From Saprospiraceae bacterium (GTDB lineage: Bacteria; Bacteroidota; Bacteroidia; Chitinophagales; Saprospiraceae), in NCBI GenBank assembly GCA_019638455.1, contig JAHBTU010000002.1:468501-532500 (forward strand): DNA of 64,000 nt, given 5' to 3'. Under the pieces are notes generated by a model, which was not told the origin of the DNA, did not search any database, and worked only from the letters and a program-made list of their open reading frames with translations. Below, in pieces: positions 18,418 to 28,043 of the stretch (within the stretch, counting starts at the first letter, position 1; every line of letters begins with the position of its first letter). Made by a program: the position numbers and the translations under genes.

Positions 18418-21400
18418 GTGCAACCTCCGAGCGAACAACAAACAAAGACTGCCAAACAGCGCCTTCCAATCGAGGTCATCTCCGCAGGTGCCGGCTCCGG
18501 CAAAACCTACACGCTCACCGGGCGCATGGTCGAGCTGTTGAAAAACGGCGTTCGGCCAGCGGGCATCATGGCGACCACCTTCACCAAAAAGGCAGCTGCC
18601 GAGTTGCAGGAACGAGTCCGTGTTCGCCTGCTCGAAGCAGGCCTGCTCGAGGCCGCCAACGAACTCGGCGAGGCGCTCATCGGCACCGTGCACAGCATTG
18701 GCACACGCCTGTTGCAACGATTCGCCTTCGAAGCGGGCGTGTCGCCGCTCGTGGAAATCATCGCCGATGGCGACGAGCAGCGCCTTTTCAACGAATCACT
18801 CTCTCAGGTACTCACCGAGCAGCGTATCGAGCGGATGAACCAATTGGCCGACCGCTTGGGGCTGACCAAAAAAACCGTCGGCGAAGCCTACGATTGGCGG
18901 CGCGATATCCGACAACTGACCGATGTGGCGAGAGCCAATAATTTTTCAAAAGAAATTTTAAAAACCAGCAAAAAACGCTCGTGGGAAACATTCGAACGGT
19001 TGCTTCCACCTGCTCAAACAACCGATGCCACCACTTGGCACAATCGTTTGCTATCGGCCATTGACCAAACCGTAGCCGCCCTCGACGCAAACGAAGCCGA
19101 TGGCACCAAAACCACCCGCGAAACCGCCGAAGTGCTGCGCAATTTTCAAAATCAACTCAAATATCGAGGCGAGCTCTATTGGCACGAATGGGTCAAAATC
19201 GGCAAAACCAGCCCAGGTGCCAAGAGCCGCGACCTCATGGAGGACTTGCAAAACCTCGCCCGCAGCCACGAGGAGCATCGGCAGTTTCACGACGATATAA
19301 AAGGCTACATTGACCTCGTGTTCGACATTGCCACCGATGCGCTCGATGAGTACGAGCTATACAAAAAGAAGCGCGGACTGATTGACTACACCGATATGGA
19401 AACCTATGTCAGTCGTCTGTTGCGAGTGCCCACTGTTCGAGACACCCTAAGTCGAGAACTCGACCTCTTGCTCGTGGATGAGTTCCAAGACACATCCCCC
19501 ATTCAACTCGATATTTTCCTGCAAATCAGCCGATTGGCGCGACATTCCATCTGGGTCGGCGACCCCAAGCAGAGCATCTACGGCTTTCGAGGCGCAGAAC
19601 CTGCCCTCATGCAGGCCATCATCCGCGCCACGGGTGGTGTGAGGGACGAAAACATTTTGAAAAAATCGTGGCGCAGCCGACCCGACATCGTGTTTGCCAC
19701 CAACGCGATTTTCACCAGAGCCTTTAAGGAAATGCCCGTGGAGCAGGTGGTGCTGGAGCCAGCGTTCTATCCCGCTCCCCTTTCGCCGTCTGGCGGCGAG
19801 GAGCCGGGGCTGAGCCTCGTCCACTGGCATTTCCGCTCCGAGTTGGACGAACGAAGGGTGCCCGGCTCTCCTTGGATGGACCATTGCATCGCCGAGGAAA
19901 TCCAAACACTGCTCGAGCGCAAAACGTTGGTTTACAACAAAAAAAGAAATGAAACGCGGCCTGCGCGACCGGGCGACATTGCGGTGCTGTGCCGCAACAA
20001 CGACGGCTGCGCCAAAATGGCCGAAGCATTGCACCAAGCAGGGTTGAAAGCGGCGATTAGCCGCGCCGGACTGCTCGAGACACCGGAGGCAAAACTCGCG
20101 TTGGCTTGCCTGAAATACCTGCTCATCCCTTCCGACTCGCTCAGTGCCGCCGAAATCATCCTCCTGACCCACGAAATGAACCTCGAGCAGCTCGTCGGCG
20201 ACCGCCTTGAATGGCTGGCATTCAAGGCAGGCAACGCACCGCCGCCTGCGCGGGGGTCGTGGAGCGATTTGCCGTACCTGCGCGAACTCAACGCCATCCG
20301 CCCGCGCACGGCCGACCTCTCGGCTTCCGAGATATTGAATCTCGTATTGGATGAACTCGACCTGCGCCGCGTGGCCGTCCGACTCGGCAATCCGAACCAA
20401 CGCCTTGACAACCTCGACCGCCTGCGCGGCTATGCCTTGGACTACGAGTCGGCTTGCCAACGACTTCATTCTGCTGCGTCGCTCAGTGGCTTTCTCCTGT
20501 GGCTTACTGACTTGGCAAAATCCGAACTGGACTATCAGGGTTCTGGCGAGGGCGACGACGCGGTGAAAGTATTGACCTACCACCGCAGCAAAGGGTTGGA
20601 ATATCCCGTGACGATTTGCCACAACCTGAACCAGCCTTTAAAAGAGCAAATCTGGGGAATCAACCTTGTCTCGGAAGTGGAAGAGCCTGATTTGGACGAC
20701 ATTCTGGGCAACCGCTGGATTCGCTTTTGGGTGAACCCCTACGGCGACCAGTTCCGAAACACGCGGCTGGAAGAAACATTGCTAAACACACCCGAATGGG
20801 CGGCTGCAAGGCAAACGGCGCTGGAAGAAGAAGCACGCCTATTATACGTCGGCTTAACGCGGGCACGCGACTACCTTGTTTTCCCTACCAACGCAAAAGG
20901 CACCGGATGGCTCAATCGTGTGTTCAACCACGGCGACGAGACCATCCCCACGCTCGACCCACATTCGGACGAAACACCTTTTTACCACAATGGGCAACCC
21001 ATTTTGTGCCAGACAGAGATATGCTACAAACCACGAGATTTTGCCGAAAGCCCACCTGATGAGACACCCGTCACTTTCCACGCCGCCCGCGCTGGGAAAC
21101 ACCCCGTGCCACGCCAGTCGCTCCACATTGACCCAGCGCAGGAAATGCCTCCGGGCTTCGACCCACAGTTTGGCGAACCGATGGCGTGGGCTTCATGGCT
21201 CGAGTTCAAGGGCGAATATGAGCCTGCCATCGGGAAGGCCGTACAGGCTTTTCTAATCGCTGACCACCCCGAACTTCCGACAGAAGAACGGCTGTTCGCC
21301 GCCAAGAAGCAATTAGAAATCAGGGGAATGACAGAAATGACCTCGCCGGAGCGTCTGGTGCGGCACTCCGATGCGTTTCGGGATTTTTTGGAAAAACATT

Positions 21401-21705
21401 TTGAGCCAAAACAAGTCCTATGCAAGTTCCTGCTCGAAGGATACCCCTCTCAGCCCCCACATTCGGATGGGCGAACGCGCCTTTTGAAATTGGAAGCCGA
21501 TTTTTTTCTTGAAAATGAAGAGAACGTCGCGGTTGTACTCTTTGCCAATTTTGCCGAGGGCATGAAAAAATGGCGGCAACAAGCGCAGCCGCTCGCGCAG
21601 CTGTTGGGTTGGTGGCGGGCAATGTTGAAGCAGCAGGAACCGAAGCACGCTCGGTTTTGGGTTGTTTTCCCAATAGAAGGACAGGCGGTGGAGCTGCGGT
21701 TTTGA
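18418..21705 (+). CDS. UvrD/RecB-family helicase, AddA-like with degenerate nuclease region
   Basis: A 1095-residue SF1A helicase for recombinational repair of double-strand breaks. Motifs are I (AGAGSGKT, about residue 24), Ia (TTFTKKAAAEL), II (DEFQDTSPIQLD), III (WVGDPKQSIYGFRGAEP), V (LTYHRSKGLEYPVTICHNL) and VI (LYVGLTRARDYLVFP). The C-terminal 200 residues sit where AddA/RecB carry a PD-(D/E)XK nuclease. There I see LEADFFLENEENVAVVLFAN followed by a WRQQAQPLAQLLGW helix, but the D/ExK catalytic lysine motif is missing, so this copy may lack nuclease activity. The start is GTG at 18418. No AddB-like partner lies beside it in this window. Confidence 0.85.
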   Translation: MQPPSEQQTKTAKQRLPIEVISAGAGSGKTYTLTGRMVELLKNGVRPAGIMATTFTKKAAAELQERVRVRLLEAGLLEAANELGEALIGTVHSIGTRLLQRFAFEAGVSPLVEIIADGDEQRLFNESLSQVLTEQRIERMNQLADRLGLTKKTVGEAYDWRRDIRQLTDVARANNFSKEILKTSKKRSWETFERLLPPAQTTDATTWHNRLLSAIDQTVAALDANEADGTKTTRETAEVLRNFQNQLKYRGELYWHEWVKIGKTSPGAKSRDLMEDLQNLARSHEEHRQFHDDIKGYIDLVFDIATDALDEYELYKKKRGLIDYTDMETYVSRLLRVPTVRDTLSRELDLLLVDEFQDTSPIQLDIFLQISRLARHSIWVGDPKQSIYGFRGAEPALMQAIIRATGGVRDENILKKSWRSRPDIVFATNAIFTRAFKEMPVEQVVLEPAFYPAPLSPSGGEEPGLSLVHWHFRSELDERRVPGSPWMDHCIAEEIQTLLERKTLVYNKKRNETRPARPGDIAVLCRNNDGCAKMAEALHQAGLKAAISRAGLLETPEAKLALACLKYLLIPSDSLSAAEIILLTHEMNLEQLVGDRLEWLAFKAGNAPPPARGSWSDLPYLRELNAIRPRTADLSASEILNLVLDELDLRRVAVRLGNPNQRLDNLDRLRGYALDYESACQRLHSAASLSGFLLWLTDLAKSELDYQGSGEGDDAVKVLTYHRSKGLEYPVTICHNLNQPLKEQIWGINLVSEVEEPDLDDILGNRWIRFWVNPYGDQFRNTRLEETLLNTPEWAAARQTALEEEARLLYVGLTRARDYLVFPTNAKGTGWLNRVFNHGDETIPTLDPHSDETPFYHNGQPILCQTEICYKPRDFAESPPDETPVTFHAARAGKHPVPRQSLHIDPAQEMPPGFDPQFGEPMAWASWLEFKGEYEPAIGKAVQAFLIADHPELPTEERLFAAKKQLEIRGMTEMTSPERLVRHSDAFRDFLEKHFEPKQVLCKFLLEGYPSQPPHSDGRTRLLKLEADFFLENEENVAVVLFANFAEGMKKWRQQAQPLAQLLGWWRAMLKQQEPKHARFWVVFPIEGQAVELRF

Positions 21706-21809
21706 AATTTTACAGAAGCGGTATCATGATGAGTGCAGATGACAGGAGTTGCCAATTTCCCGGGACAAGATGAACAACACTAGTTTTACCATCAAAGAGC
21801 CTGTTAGTC

Positions 21810-22173
21810 AACGTGAGTTCGGGGATAACGAAGCTAATCAGTATCTGAGTTGGTGCGTCATTCGCTCATTTCGCGGCAATTGTTCAATAAATTGTCGGGT
21901 GATAGTTCCGCGAGACATGAGCCATTCCGAATTTTTGCTCCAGCGGGGAGGAATATGGGCAAAAACCTCCTTCATATTCCGCCCCGCTGGGGCTTAGGTT
22001 TGTTTGAGGGCGATATTTCTACCGATATTCAGCCCCGCTGGGGCAGTTAGAAGACTTGATTTTTAGCAAAATAGTGAGCCAAAATCTGTTTTTCAAAACT
22101 CGGGATGACTCATGTTTGGGGCGTTCGCTCTCTACGCAATTGATTTTTAAAAAATAATCTCCGAACTCACGTT
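21810..22173 (+). repeat. MITE-like element, copy 1 (AACGTGAGTTCGG termini)
   Basis: Terminal inverted repeats AACGTGAGTTCGG (21810) and CCGAACTCACGTT (to 22173) bound a 364-bp non-coding element. It contains a palindromic CCCCGCTGGGGC module and one copy of the 83-bp unit that is expanded at 60.4 kb. The inner sequence is nearly identical to the element at 60342-61286 but in the opposite orientation. An apparent 66-codon frame inside is shared by both copies and is repeat sequence, not a gene. This occupies most of the 508-base gap 21706-22213. Confidence 0.75.
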
Positions 22174-22213
22174 TTTTACATATTACACACATCGCGTTGC
22201 GGAGAACTTCTCG

Positions 22214-23200
22214 TCACATAGTCACCGTCCGCAGTATCCACCACCTTCCCAGAATTTCCAGCGACAATAAAACGACTGCCACGCCAATGAGCCAGTGAAA
22301 ATAGTCTGTCGTGCGGCGCACGGTGCTGACCTCGATTTTTGTTTTTTCCAGACGGTCGATTTCGTCGTAAATGTCTTTCAAATCTGCTTCAGAGTACGCA
22401 CGGTAATACTTGCCCTCTGTCATTTGTGCGATTTGGCGAAGCAGCTCTGTATCAAAAGTCATGTAGCGTGGGGCGTAGGCGTAAGTGTTGTCGGGCAAGC
22501 GCCGCGCCGGCGACATGACGATACCCTCTGTTCCGATGCCGACCGTGTAAACCCTGACCCCAAGCGATTGGGCTATTTCCGCAGCTTGCAATGGGGAAAT
22601 GTAGCCTGCGTTGTTTTCGCCATCGGTGAGCAAAATCACGATTTTGCTGCGCGAAGGGCTGTCTTTCAGGCGGTTGACCGCGGTGGCCAATCCCATCCCA
22701 ATGGCTGTGCCATCTTCGAGGCGACCTGTTTGCAACTCGCGGATGAAGGCCTGCACCACGCGACGGTCGGTGGTGAGCGGGCATTGAGTGAAGGCTTCGG
22801 CAGAAAAAGCAACCAGCCCAATGCGGTCGTGAGGGCGTTTTTCCACAAAATCAATGGCGACGCGCTTGGCCACCGCAAGGCGGTCAGGCTCGAAGTCGCG
22901 GCTAAGCATGGAAGGTGAAATATCAAGCGTCAGCACGATGTCTATGGCATCGGCCTTTACTTTTTCCTGCACCCATGTTTTTTGCGGGCGTGCCATCGCC
23001 ACCACCAAGCATCCCAACGCTGCCCAACGCATCGGCATCAGCCAACGATGTGCCCCCGTTCGCCAGGTGGTGCCGCCATAGTGGGCGTTGTTTTGTGGCA
23101 GTCGCAAAGCAGCGTCGTGCTCTTTTAGGCGGCGTTCGCGCCAAAAGAGGGCTGCCAGAGGCAGTAGCAACAAGAGCCAAAGTGGTGCGGCAAGGGTCAC
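22214..23200 (-). CDS. batA: VWA-domain protein BatA
   Basis: A 328-residue inner-membrane protein of the Bacteroides aerotolerance (Bat) system. Two N-terminal membrane segments precede a von Willebrand A domain with the MIDAS motif LTLDISPSMLS (DxSxS) and LTDGENNAG. A C-terminal membrane segment follows (FHWLIGVAVVLLSLEILGRW). Its ATG overlaps the stop of the BatD-like gene by 4 bases (ATGA). In typical Bat operons BatB and BatC follow directly. Here a repeat element follows instead, and BatB and BatC are at 61.4 kb. Confidence 0.85.
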   Translation of the reverse strand: MTLAAPLWLLLLLPLAALFWRERRLKEHDAALRLPQNNAHYGGTTWRTGAHRWLMPMRWAALGCLVVAMARPQKTWVQEKVKADAIDIVLTLDISPSMLSRDFEPDRLAVAKRVAIDFVEKRPHDRIGLVAFSAEAFTQCPLTTDRRVVQAFIRELQTGRLEDGTAIGMGLATAVNRLKDSPSRSKIVILLTDGENNAGYISPLQAAEIAQSLGVRVYTVGIGTEGIVMSPARRLPDNTYAYAPRYMTFDTELLRQIAQMTEGKYYRAYSEADLKDIYDEIDRLEKTKIEVSTVRRTTDYFHWLIGVAVVLLSLEILGRWWILRTVTM

Positions 23201-24213
23201 TGTGGAGCGGTTGGGTGGTTGACTGGTTGAGCGGGAAGCGGTTTTGTTTCCAAAATAATTTTTCGGGCAAAAGACATCGCCTCTTCGTGAAAAGTATCGG
23301 GTGGCGTGGCTTTGGCAAATTTCACGAGGTCTGCTTTTTTCAAAAGCTCTTGCAGCGCCGAGCGCAGGTGTTGCGGGAAATCAGTTTTTTGCAAAAGCAC
23401 AACGATTTCTTCAGAGGTGGATTCAAGTGCAGGGATTTCGTAGCGTTTTTCCAGATATTCCCTTATGATGAAGGTTGTCTCGGCGCAGTATTCTTTCACC
23501 AACCCTTTGTCCCACAGTCTTTTTTGCACGAGCGCGTCCAGTTTTTTCCAAGCCAGCTCATGCGGTGGCAAGCCCACGGTGCGGCTCAATGCCGCTTGTC
23601 GTTTCCTGTTTTGTGCCCGTCCTATCAGCCATGATGCCAGCATGACGAGCAGCGCCAAGGCAGCGACGGCCAATGCCCAAGGAAGGTAGTCCGTCCAATG
23701 GACCGGTTCGCGGCGTATGTCTTTTATGTCCGACATATCCACGAGGTCGTCGGGTGAGGGCGTGGGCAAGACGACGATTTGGAGCGAATTCGTCATCGCG
23801 GGGTCTGGCTGCCCGTTGAGCCGGATGGGGAGCGGTGGAAGGCTGAGCGAGTCCGCATCAAAAAAAACGACGGTGAGGTCTTTGATGAACTGTTGGCCAT
23901 CGGTGGCCCATTCGGTTTGTTGCAGGATGTTCTGTTCCGGCAGGGATTCTTCCCATACCGAAAAATCCACTTGCCCCGGCTTCCCTGCACTTTGGGGCAC
24001 TGCAAGATGAATGACAAAAGGGTTGCCCGTTTCGGCGTAGTTGCTGTCTGTTCGTGCAAAGGCATCGCTTTGCGACGCGACGCGAACGGACAGGCAGAGA
24101 AACAAAAAAACAGTCGCGATGCGCCACGCCCCTGAGCACCTCCCTAACGAACGGTAGGGTAGCCCACTCACAAGGCTTTTTTGAGCATCAAGCATTCTGC
24201 GGTGTTGCTTCAT
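23197..24213 (-). CDS. BatD-like/DUF4381-type membrane protein of the Bat operon
   Basis: 338 residues. A hydrophobic signal or anchor (about residues 32-47) is followed by a periplasmic beta-rich part (VDFSVWEESLPEQNILQQTE) and one membrane segment (WALAVAALALLVMLASWLI, about residue 178). The cytoplasmic helical tail (YCAETTFIIREYLEKRYEIPALESTSEE) is typical of the BatD-like or DUF4381-like proteins between DUF58 and BatA genes. Its role in Bat complexes is structural by inference. The stop overlaps the batA start. Confidence 0.7.
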   Translation of the reverse strand: MKQHRRMLDAQKSLVSGLPYRSLGRCSGAWRIATVFLFLCLSVRVASQSDAFARTDSNYAETGNPFVIHLAVPQSAGKPGQVDFSVWEESLPEQNILQQTEWATDGQQFIKDLTVVFFDADSLSLPPLPIRLNGQPDPAMTNSLQIVVLPTPSPDDLVDMSDIKDIRREPVHWTDYLPWALAVAALALLVMLASWLIGRAQNRKRQAALSRTVGLPPHELAWKKLDALVQKRLWDKGLVKEYCAETTFIIREYLEKRYEIPALESTSEEIVVLLQKTDFPQHLRSALQELLKKADLVKFAKATPPDTFHEEAMSFARKIILETKPLPAQPVNHPTAPQ

Positions 24214-24239
24214 TAAAAAACGGTTGTTCTATGAGGTGT

Positions 24240-25121
24240 TTAATGTGTGCCTACACGCGCTCTTTTTTCAAAGAAATGCAGCAACGTGGTGGCGTAGGAT
24301 TCGGTTGTTTGCAAACTTATGAAATCGGCCCCTGCACGCCGGAACGCCTTCGCCGCATAGTCGCGGCTCTCATCGAAACGTTCGATGTAGTGCTCCCGAA
24401 CGGTGGGGTCAGTGGTATCAAGCCATGTTTTTTTTCCCGATTCCGCATTGCGCACACAGAGCAAACCGACGTCTGGCAGTTTGCGTTCGCGGGGGTCCCA
24501 ACAATGGATGCCCACGCAGTCGTGTCGTCGAGCCAATACTCGCAACGCCGCATCGTAGTCACTTGCCCAAAAGTCTGACAAAATGAAACACACACTTCTC
24601 TTTTTCAGTATATTACGGGCAAACTGCATGGCTCCGGCCAAGTCTGTGCCTCGGTCGGAAGGCTGCACGTTGAGCAATTCACGAATGATGCGCAGCGTGT
24701 GTTGCCGACCTTTTTTAGGGGAAATGTAAAGTTCGTTGCGGTCGGAAAAAAGCAGCACCCCCACCTTGTCGTTGTTCGAGTCGGCGGAAAAGGCCAGCAA
24801 GGCACAGATTTCGGTCAGCACTTCTTGTTTCCATTGGCCAGTGGTGCCAAAAAACGAGGAGCCGCTCACATCTACCAATAGCATCACGGTCAGTTCGCGC
24901 TCTTCCTCAAAAATCTTGATGTGTGGCTCGCCAGTGCGTGCGGTCACGTTCCAGTCAATTGTCCGCACATCGTCGCCAAACTGGTATTGCCGCACCTCGC
25001 TGAACGACATGCCTCGTCCTTTGAAGGCGCTATGGTAGCCCCCCGTGAAGAGGTTGCGTGTCAGTCGCCGGGTCTTGATTTCGACCTTTCTGACTTTTCT
25101 GATGAGTTCGGCAGTATCCAT
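24240..25121 (-). CDS. DUF58 (VWA-like) protein of the Bat operon
   Basis: 293 residues, cytoplasmic. The DUF58 signature is GGYHSAFKGRGMSFSEVRQYQFGDDVRTIDWNV (about 27-60), and a degenerate VWA fold contains LLVDVSGSSFFG with a DxSxS triad. DUF58 proteins work with MoxR ATPases to assemble or activate metalloproteins or cell-envelope complexes. It lies between the DUF3298 and BatD-like genes. A close paralogue is at 41084. Confidence 0.85.
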   Translation of the reverse strand: MDTAELIRKVRKVEIKTRRLTRNLFTGGYHSAFKGRGMSFSEVRQYQFGDDVRTIDWNVTARTGEPHIKIFEEERELTVMLLVDVSGSSFFGTTGQWKQEVLTEICALLAFSADSNNDKVGVLLFSDRNELYISPKKGRQHTLRIIRELLNVQPSDRGTDLAGAMQFARNILKKRSVCFILSDFWASDYDAALRVLARRHDCVGIHCWDPRERKLPDVGLLCVRNAESGKKTWLDTTDPTVREHYIERFDESRDYAAKAFRRAGADFISLQTTESYATTLLHFFEKRARVGTH

Positions 25122-25181
25122 TGAGTGGGCGGTTGGGCAATTAAGGGGGCTACGGAAACAATCAACAACCTTCGGGTGTGC

Positions 25182-26627
25182 TCATTTCACAAATTCGGCA
25201 ATGGGGTTGTCTTTTTTCATGTAGGGCTTTAGAGTGGAATACGGCACGAGCAGCGTTTGTCTTCCGTATTGACCATGAAACAACGTGCTTAATTCCAGCC
25301 CATCGCGGCGCAAGGCAAACATTGGAAATCCTTCCCTTGCTATCCAAGCGCGATAGCTCGGGTCGTTGGCATAGTGTGCGAGTTTGGGTGCTTCTTTTTT
25401 GGCAAAATCGTCGAGCCAGCTTTGCGCGTTGAAACTTTTATTGAAAATTTCATTGAAAGTAATGGGCTTGCCGGTGCGGAGGTCGAAGTTGAAGGCCAAC
25501 CCCGTCGCTTCTGGGTTCCATGTTTCCGAAAACGTAAGGTACCCTGAAAGGATATTTTCCGTGAGGCAGGCAATTTCTGCCCAGCTGCTGGCGCGTTGAG
25601 AGCTGCGCGTGGCGGGGGCCGCGGGGTATTTATTGACAGCGATTGTGGCCTTGCATTTGTTTACCCAATTCGTCACCTGTTGGTCGAGCCAGGTGTTGCA
25701 GCTGGCGCAGGGGGTACGGGGGTAGAGCGCATCGTAACTTGAAATGAAATCGGCGTATTCGTAGCAGCCCAATTGAAAGTTGTCTTTTTGCGTAAAATTG
25801 AAGGTGCGTTTTTCGCCGCTTCCCACCCAATTGCAGTCGGTTCGCTGCGGGTTTTTCAGGTTGCCGTGCAGCAATCCGGCGATTTTGTCGTTGGCTGAAA
25901 GAGCTTCTATTTCGTAGTTGCCATCGGCATCCATCTCGCCGCGCAGGTCGTAGGTTTTGCCATCGGCTTCTACCCAGAGGTAGCCAAAGAGTTGGCCGTT
26001 GTGCATTCGCTGCAATATCATGTCGCAGCGAGCGCCATTGTAGCGCGTGATGTATCTGCTGGCCCATTTGCCATCGCTGCAACCCACATTGAGCGACTGG
26101 CCGGGCTGCACCTCTTGCGCTTCGAGGCGGCTACCGATGGCGTTGTTGTGGCTTGTCCACTCCGCTTGAATCCGTGCATTTTTCAGGATGCCTTTGACGC
26201 GCCCTGTTACTTCCTTGAATGGCTCTCGTTCTTCGAAGAAAATAGAGTCGGCCTTGATGGACCCGTCAAGCCGAAGCTGGTGGCGGCTTTTTCCATAAGT
26301 AAGGTAGCCCCGACAGTTTTTGCCGTCGTAGCCGAGCGCGATTTCGAGGGTGGCCACGTCGTCCATGCGCCCTTTAAAATACTTGACCCACTGTATTTCT
26401 GCGGGTTTTTCAAACAATTTGGCAATGGCTGTATCTTTTGCTGCCGCTCCTGTGGCGACAGTGGCAGGCGGAGGGGGTGCCTTAGTGACGGGGGCTGGTT
26501 TGGCAGGCTGGGTCTTCGCGGGCGGTTTTTTGGCGGGCGGGTTGCCCTTCTTTTGAGCCAAAAGAAATGCGGGAGATGCAATGAGCACCAGCGCCAAACA
26601 GATATTCTTTATGAGAGCAGCGGGCAT
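25182..26627 (-). CDS. Secreted DUF3298-like protein
   Basis: 481 residues. A signal peptide (KNICLALVLIASPAFLLAQ) is followed by a Lys/Pro/Ala-rich linker to about residue 65. The C-terminal third resembles RsiV-type DUF3298: FDLRTGKPITFNEIFN, then GLELSTLFHGQYGRQTLLVPYSTLKPYM. The middle has no recognised family, but a Cys pair PCASCN stands out. It sits inside the Bat operon between moxR and DUF58, which is not a usual position. The start at 26627 fits the signal peptide better than the ATG at 26705. Confidence 0.6.
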   Translation of the reverse strand: MPAALIKNICLALVLIASPAFLLAQKKGNPPAKKPPAKTQPAKPAPVTKAPPPPATVATGAAAKDTAIAKLFEKPAEIQWVKYFKGRMDDVATLEIALGYDGKNCRGYLTYGKSRHQLRLDGSIKADSIFFEEREPFKEVTGRVKGILKNARIQAEWTSHNNAIGSRLEAQEVQPGQSLNVGCSDGKWASRYITRYNGARCDMILQRMHNGQLFGYLWVEADGKTYDLRGEMDADGNYEIEALSANDKIAGLLHGNLKNPQRTDCNWVGSGEKRTFNFTQKDNFQLGCYEYADFISSYDALYPRTPCASCNTWLDQQVTNWVNKCKATIAVNKYPAAPATRSSQRASSWAEIACLTENILSGYLTFSETWNPEATGLAFNFDLRTGKPITFNEIFNKSFNAQSWLDDFAKKEAPKLAHYANDPSYRAWIAREGFPMFALRRDGLELSTLFHGQYGRQTLLVPYSTLKPYMKKDNPIAEFVK

Positions 26628-26713
26628 GGGATGGTGTGTTGGATGTGATAAATGGCAAAACATAGGTAAGGGGCACAAGGTGGATGGTAAAAGGTGGATT
26701 ATCACAAGTTATT

Positions 26714-27697
26714 TTATGGCACTTCCACCGTGTTCAGCACTTTCCCAATAATGTCTTCGGGTGTCACATTTTCTGCTTCGGCTTCGTAGGTGAGGCCTAT
26801 GCGGTGGCGCAGCACGTCGGCAGCCACGGCCCGCACATCCTCCGGGATGACGTAGCCGCGCCGACGCAAGAATGCCAAAGCCCGCGAGGCTTGTGCCATG
26901 GCGATACTGGCGCGGGGCGATGCGCCATAGTTGATGAGCGGCATAAGTCCTTTGAGGCCATAGTCGCCCGGCGAGCGAGTGGCGAAGACGAGGTCGAGGA
27001 TGTACTGCTCGATTTTTTCGTCCATGTAAATGCCGTGCATCAATTCACGAGCACGGAGCAACACCGCAGGCGAGACCACCTTGTGCACTTGGGGCTGTTC
27101 GCCTGTGAGGTTGCGGCGCACGATGTCGCGTTCTTCTTCTTTGGTGGGGTAGCCTATTTTCACTTTCAGTAAAAAACGGTCTACTTGCGCTTCTGGTAGC
27201 GGGTAAGTGCCTTCTTGCTCGATGGGGTTCTGTGTGGCCAATACGAGGAAAGGCTCCTCCAAGCGAAAGGTCTCGTTGCCAATGGTGACTTGGCGCTCTT
27301 GCATGGCTTCCAGTAAGGCGCTTTGCACTTTGGCGGGGGCGCGGTTGATTTCGTCGGCCAACACAAAGTTGGCAAACACTGGCCCTTTCCGAACCGAAAA
27401 TGCGGCGGTGGCCGGGTTGTAAATCATGGTTCCAATCACATCCGCTGGCAGCAAATCGGGCGTGAATTGAATGCGGCTGAATTGGGCATCCACAGCTTGT
27501 GCGAGCGTCTTGATGGCCAATGTTTTTGCCAGTCCGGGCATCCCTTCGAGCAGGATGTGACCTTTGGTGAGCAGACCGATGAGCAGCCTTTCGAGCATCA
27601 CTTCCTGACCCACGATGATTTTGGCCGTTTCGGCAGCGAGCTGTTCCACAAAAGCACTTTCAGCGTGAATTCGATAGTTGAGCGCCTGAATATCCAT
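26714..27697 (-). CDS. MoxR-family AAA+ ATPase
   Basis: 327 residues. Walker A is GMPGLAKTLAIKTL, Walker B is NFVLADEINRAPAKVQ, sensor-like motifs are LATQNPIEQEGTYPLPEAQVDRF, and an arginine pair occurs in GASPRASIAMAQASRALAF. MoxR ATPases act as chaperones with VWA/DUF58 partners. It is the first gene of the Bat operon. The -7 element at 27836-27843 places transcription start downstream of the longest possible frame, which supports the ATG at 27697. Confidence 0.9.
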   Translation of the reverse strand: MDIQALNYRIHAESAFVEQLAAETAKIIVGQEVMLERLLIGLLTKGHILLEGMPGLAKTLAIKTLAQAVDAQFSRIQFTPDLLPADVIGTMIYNPATAAFSVRKGPVFANFVLADEINRAPAKVQSALLEAMQERQVTIGNETFRLEEPFLVLATQNPIEQEGTYPLPEAQVDRFLLKVKIGYPTKEEERDIVRRNLTGEQPQVHKVVSPAVLLRARELMHGIYMDEKIEQYILDLVFATRSPGDYGLKGLMPLINYGASPRASIAMAQASRALAFLRRRGYVIPEDVRAVAADVLRHRIGLTYEAEAENVTPEDIIGKVLNTVEVP

Positions 27698-27835
27698 AAA
27701 GTTCGACGTGCCTCTCGGCCCGTTTTCAGATGTTGGGCTTGCGTCGGCGGATATATTGGTTGGGTGTCCGTTTTCCACTGCGGCAAGCCATTTGTTTTTT
27801 GAAAAAAGGTGTTGGATTGAATCTTTCGTGAGGGG

Positions 27836-27843
27836 CAAAAATA
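27836..27843 (-). promoter_or_regulatory. -7 element (TATTTTTG) for the Bat operon
   Basis: The plus strand reads CAAAAATA, a full TAnnTTTG match on the minus strand. It leaves a leader of about 130 bases before the moxR ATG at 27697. No good -33 was found. Confidence 0.45.
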
Positions 27844-28043
27844 GGGCTTCGCGGGCAGTTTGTTTATTGCTTTTACATACGGATTAAAGAGGGTTTGGGG
27901 ATGACTCATGTTGTGACTTCGTGGCAAATTTGAAAATGCGCAGTAGTGTGGGGATGACCTTGTTTGATTTGCATGATTTTCACCAGATTGGAGGTGTTGT
28001 TGGTTCAAAATCAAATGGGTGCATTTCAAAGTGTCGCGAGTGG

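Noticed and set aside
21850..22050. 66-codon frame repeated at 21.85 and 61.2 kb as a conserved small gene
   Set aside because: It lies inside both copies of the MITE-like element, including its palindromes, so conservation is due to repeat identity.
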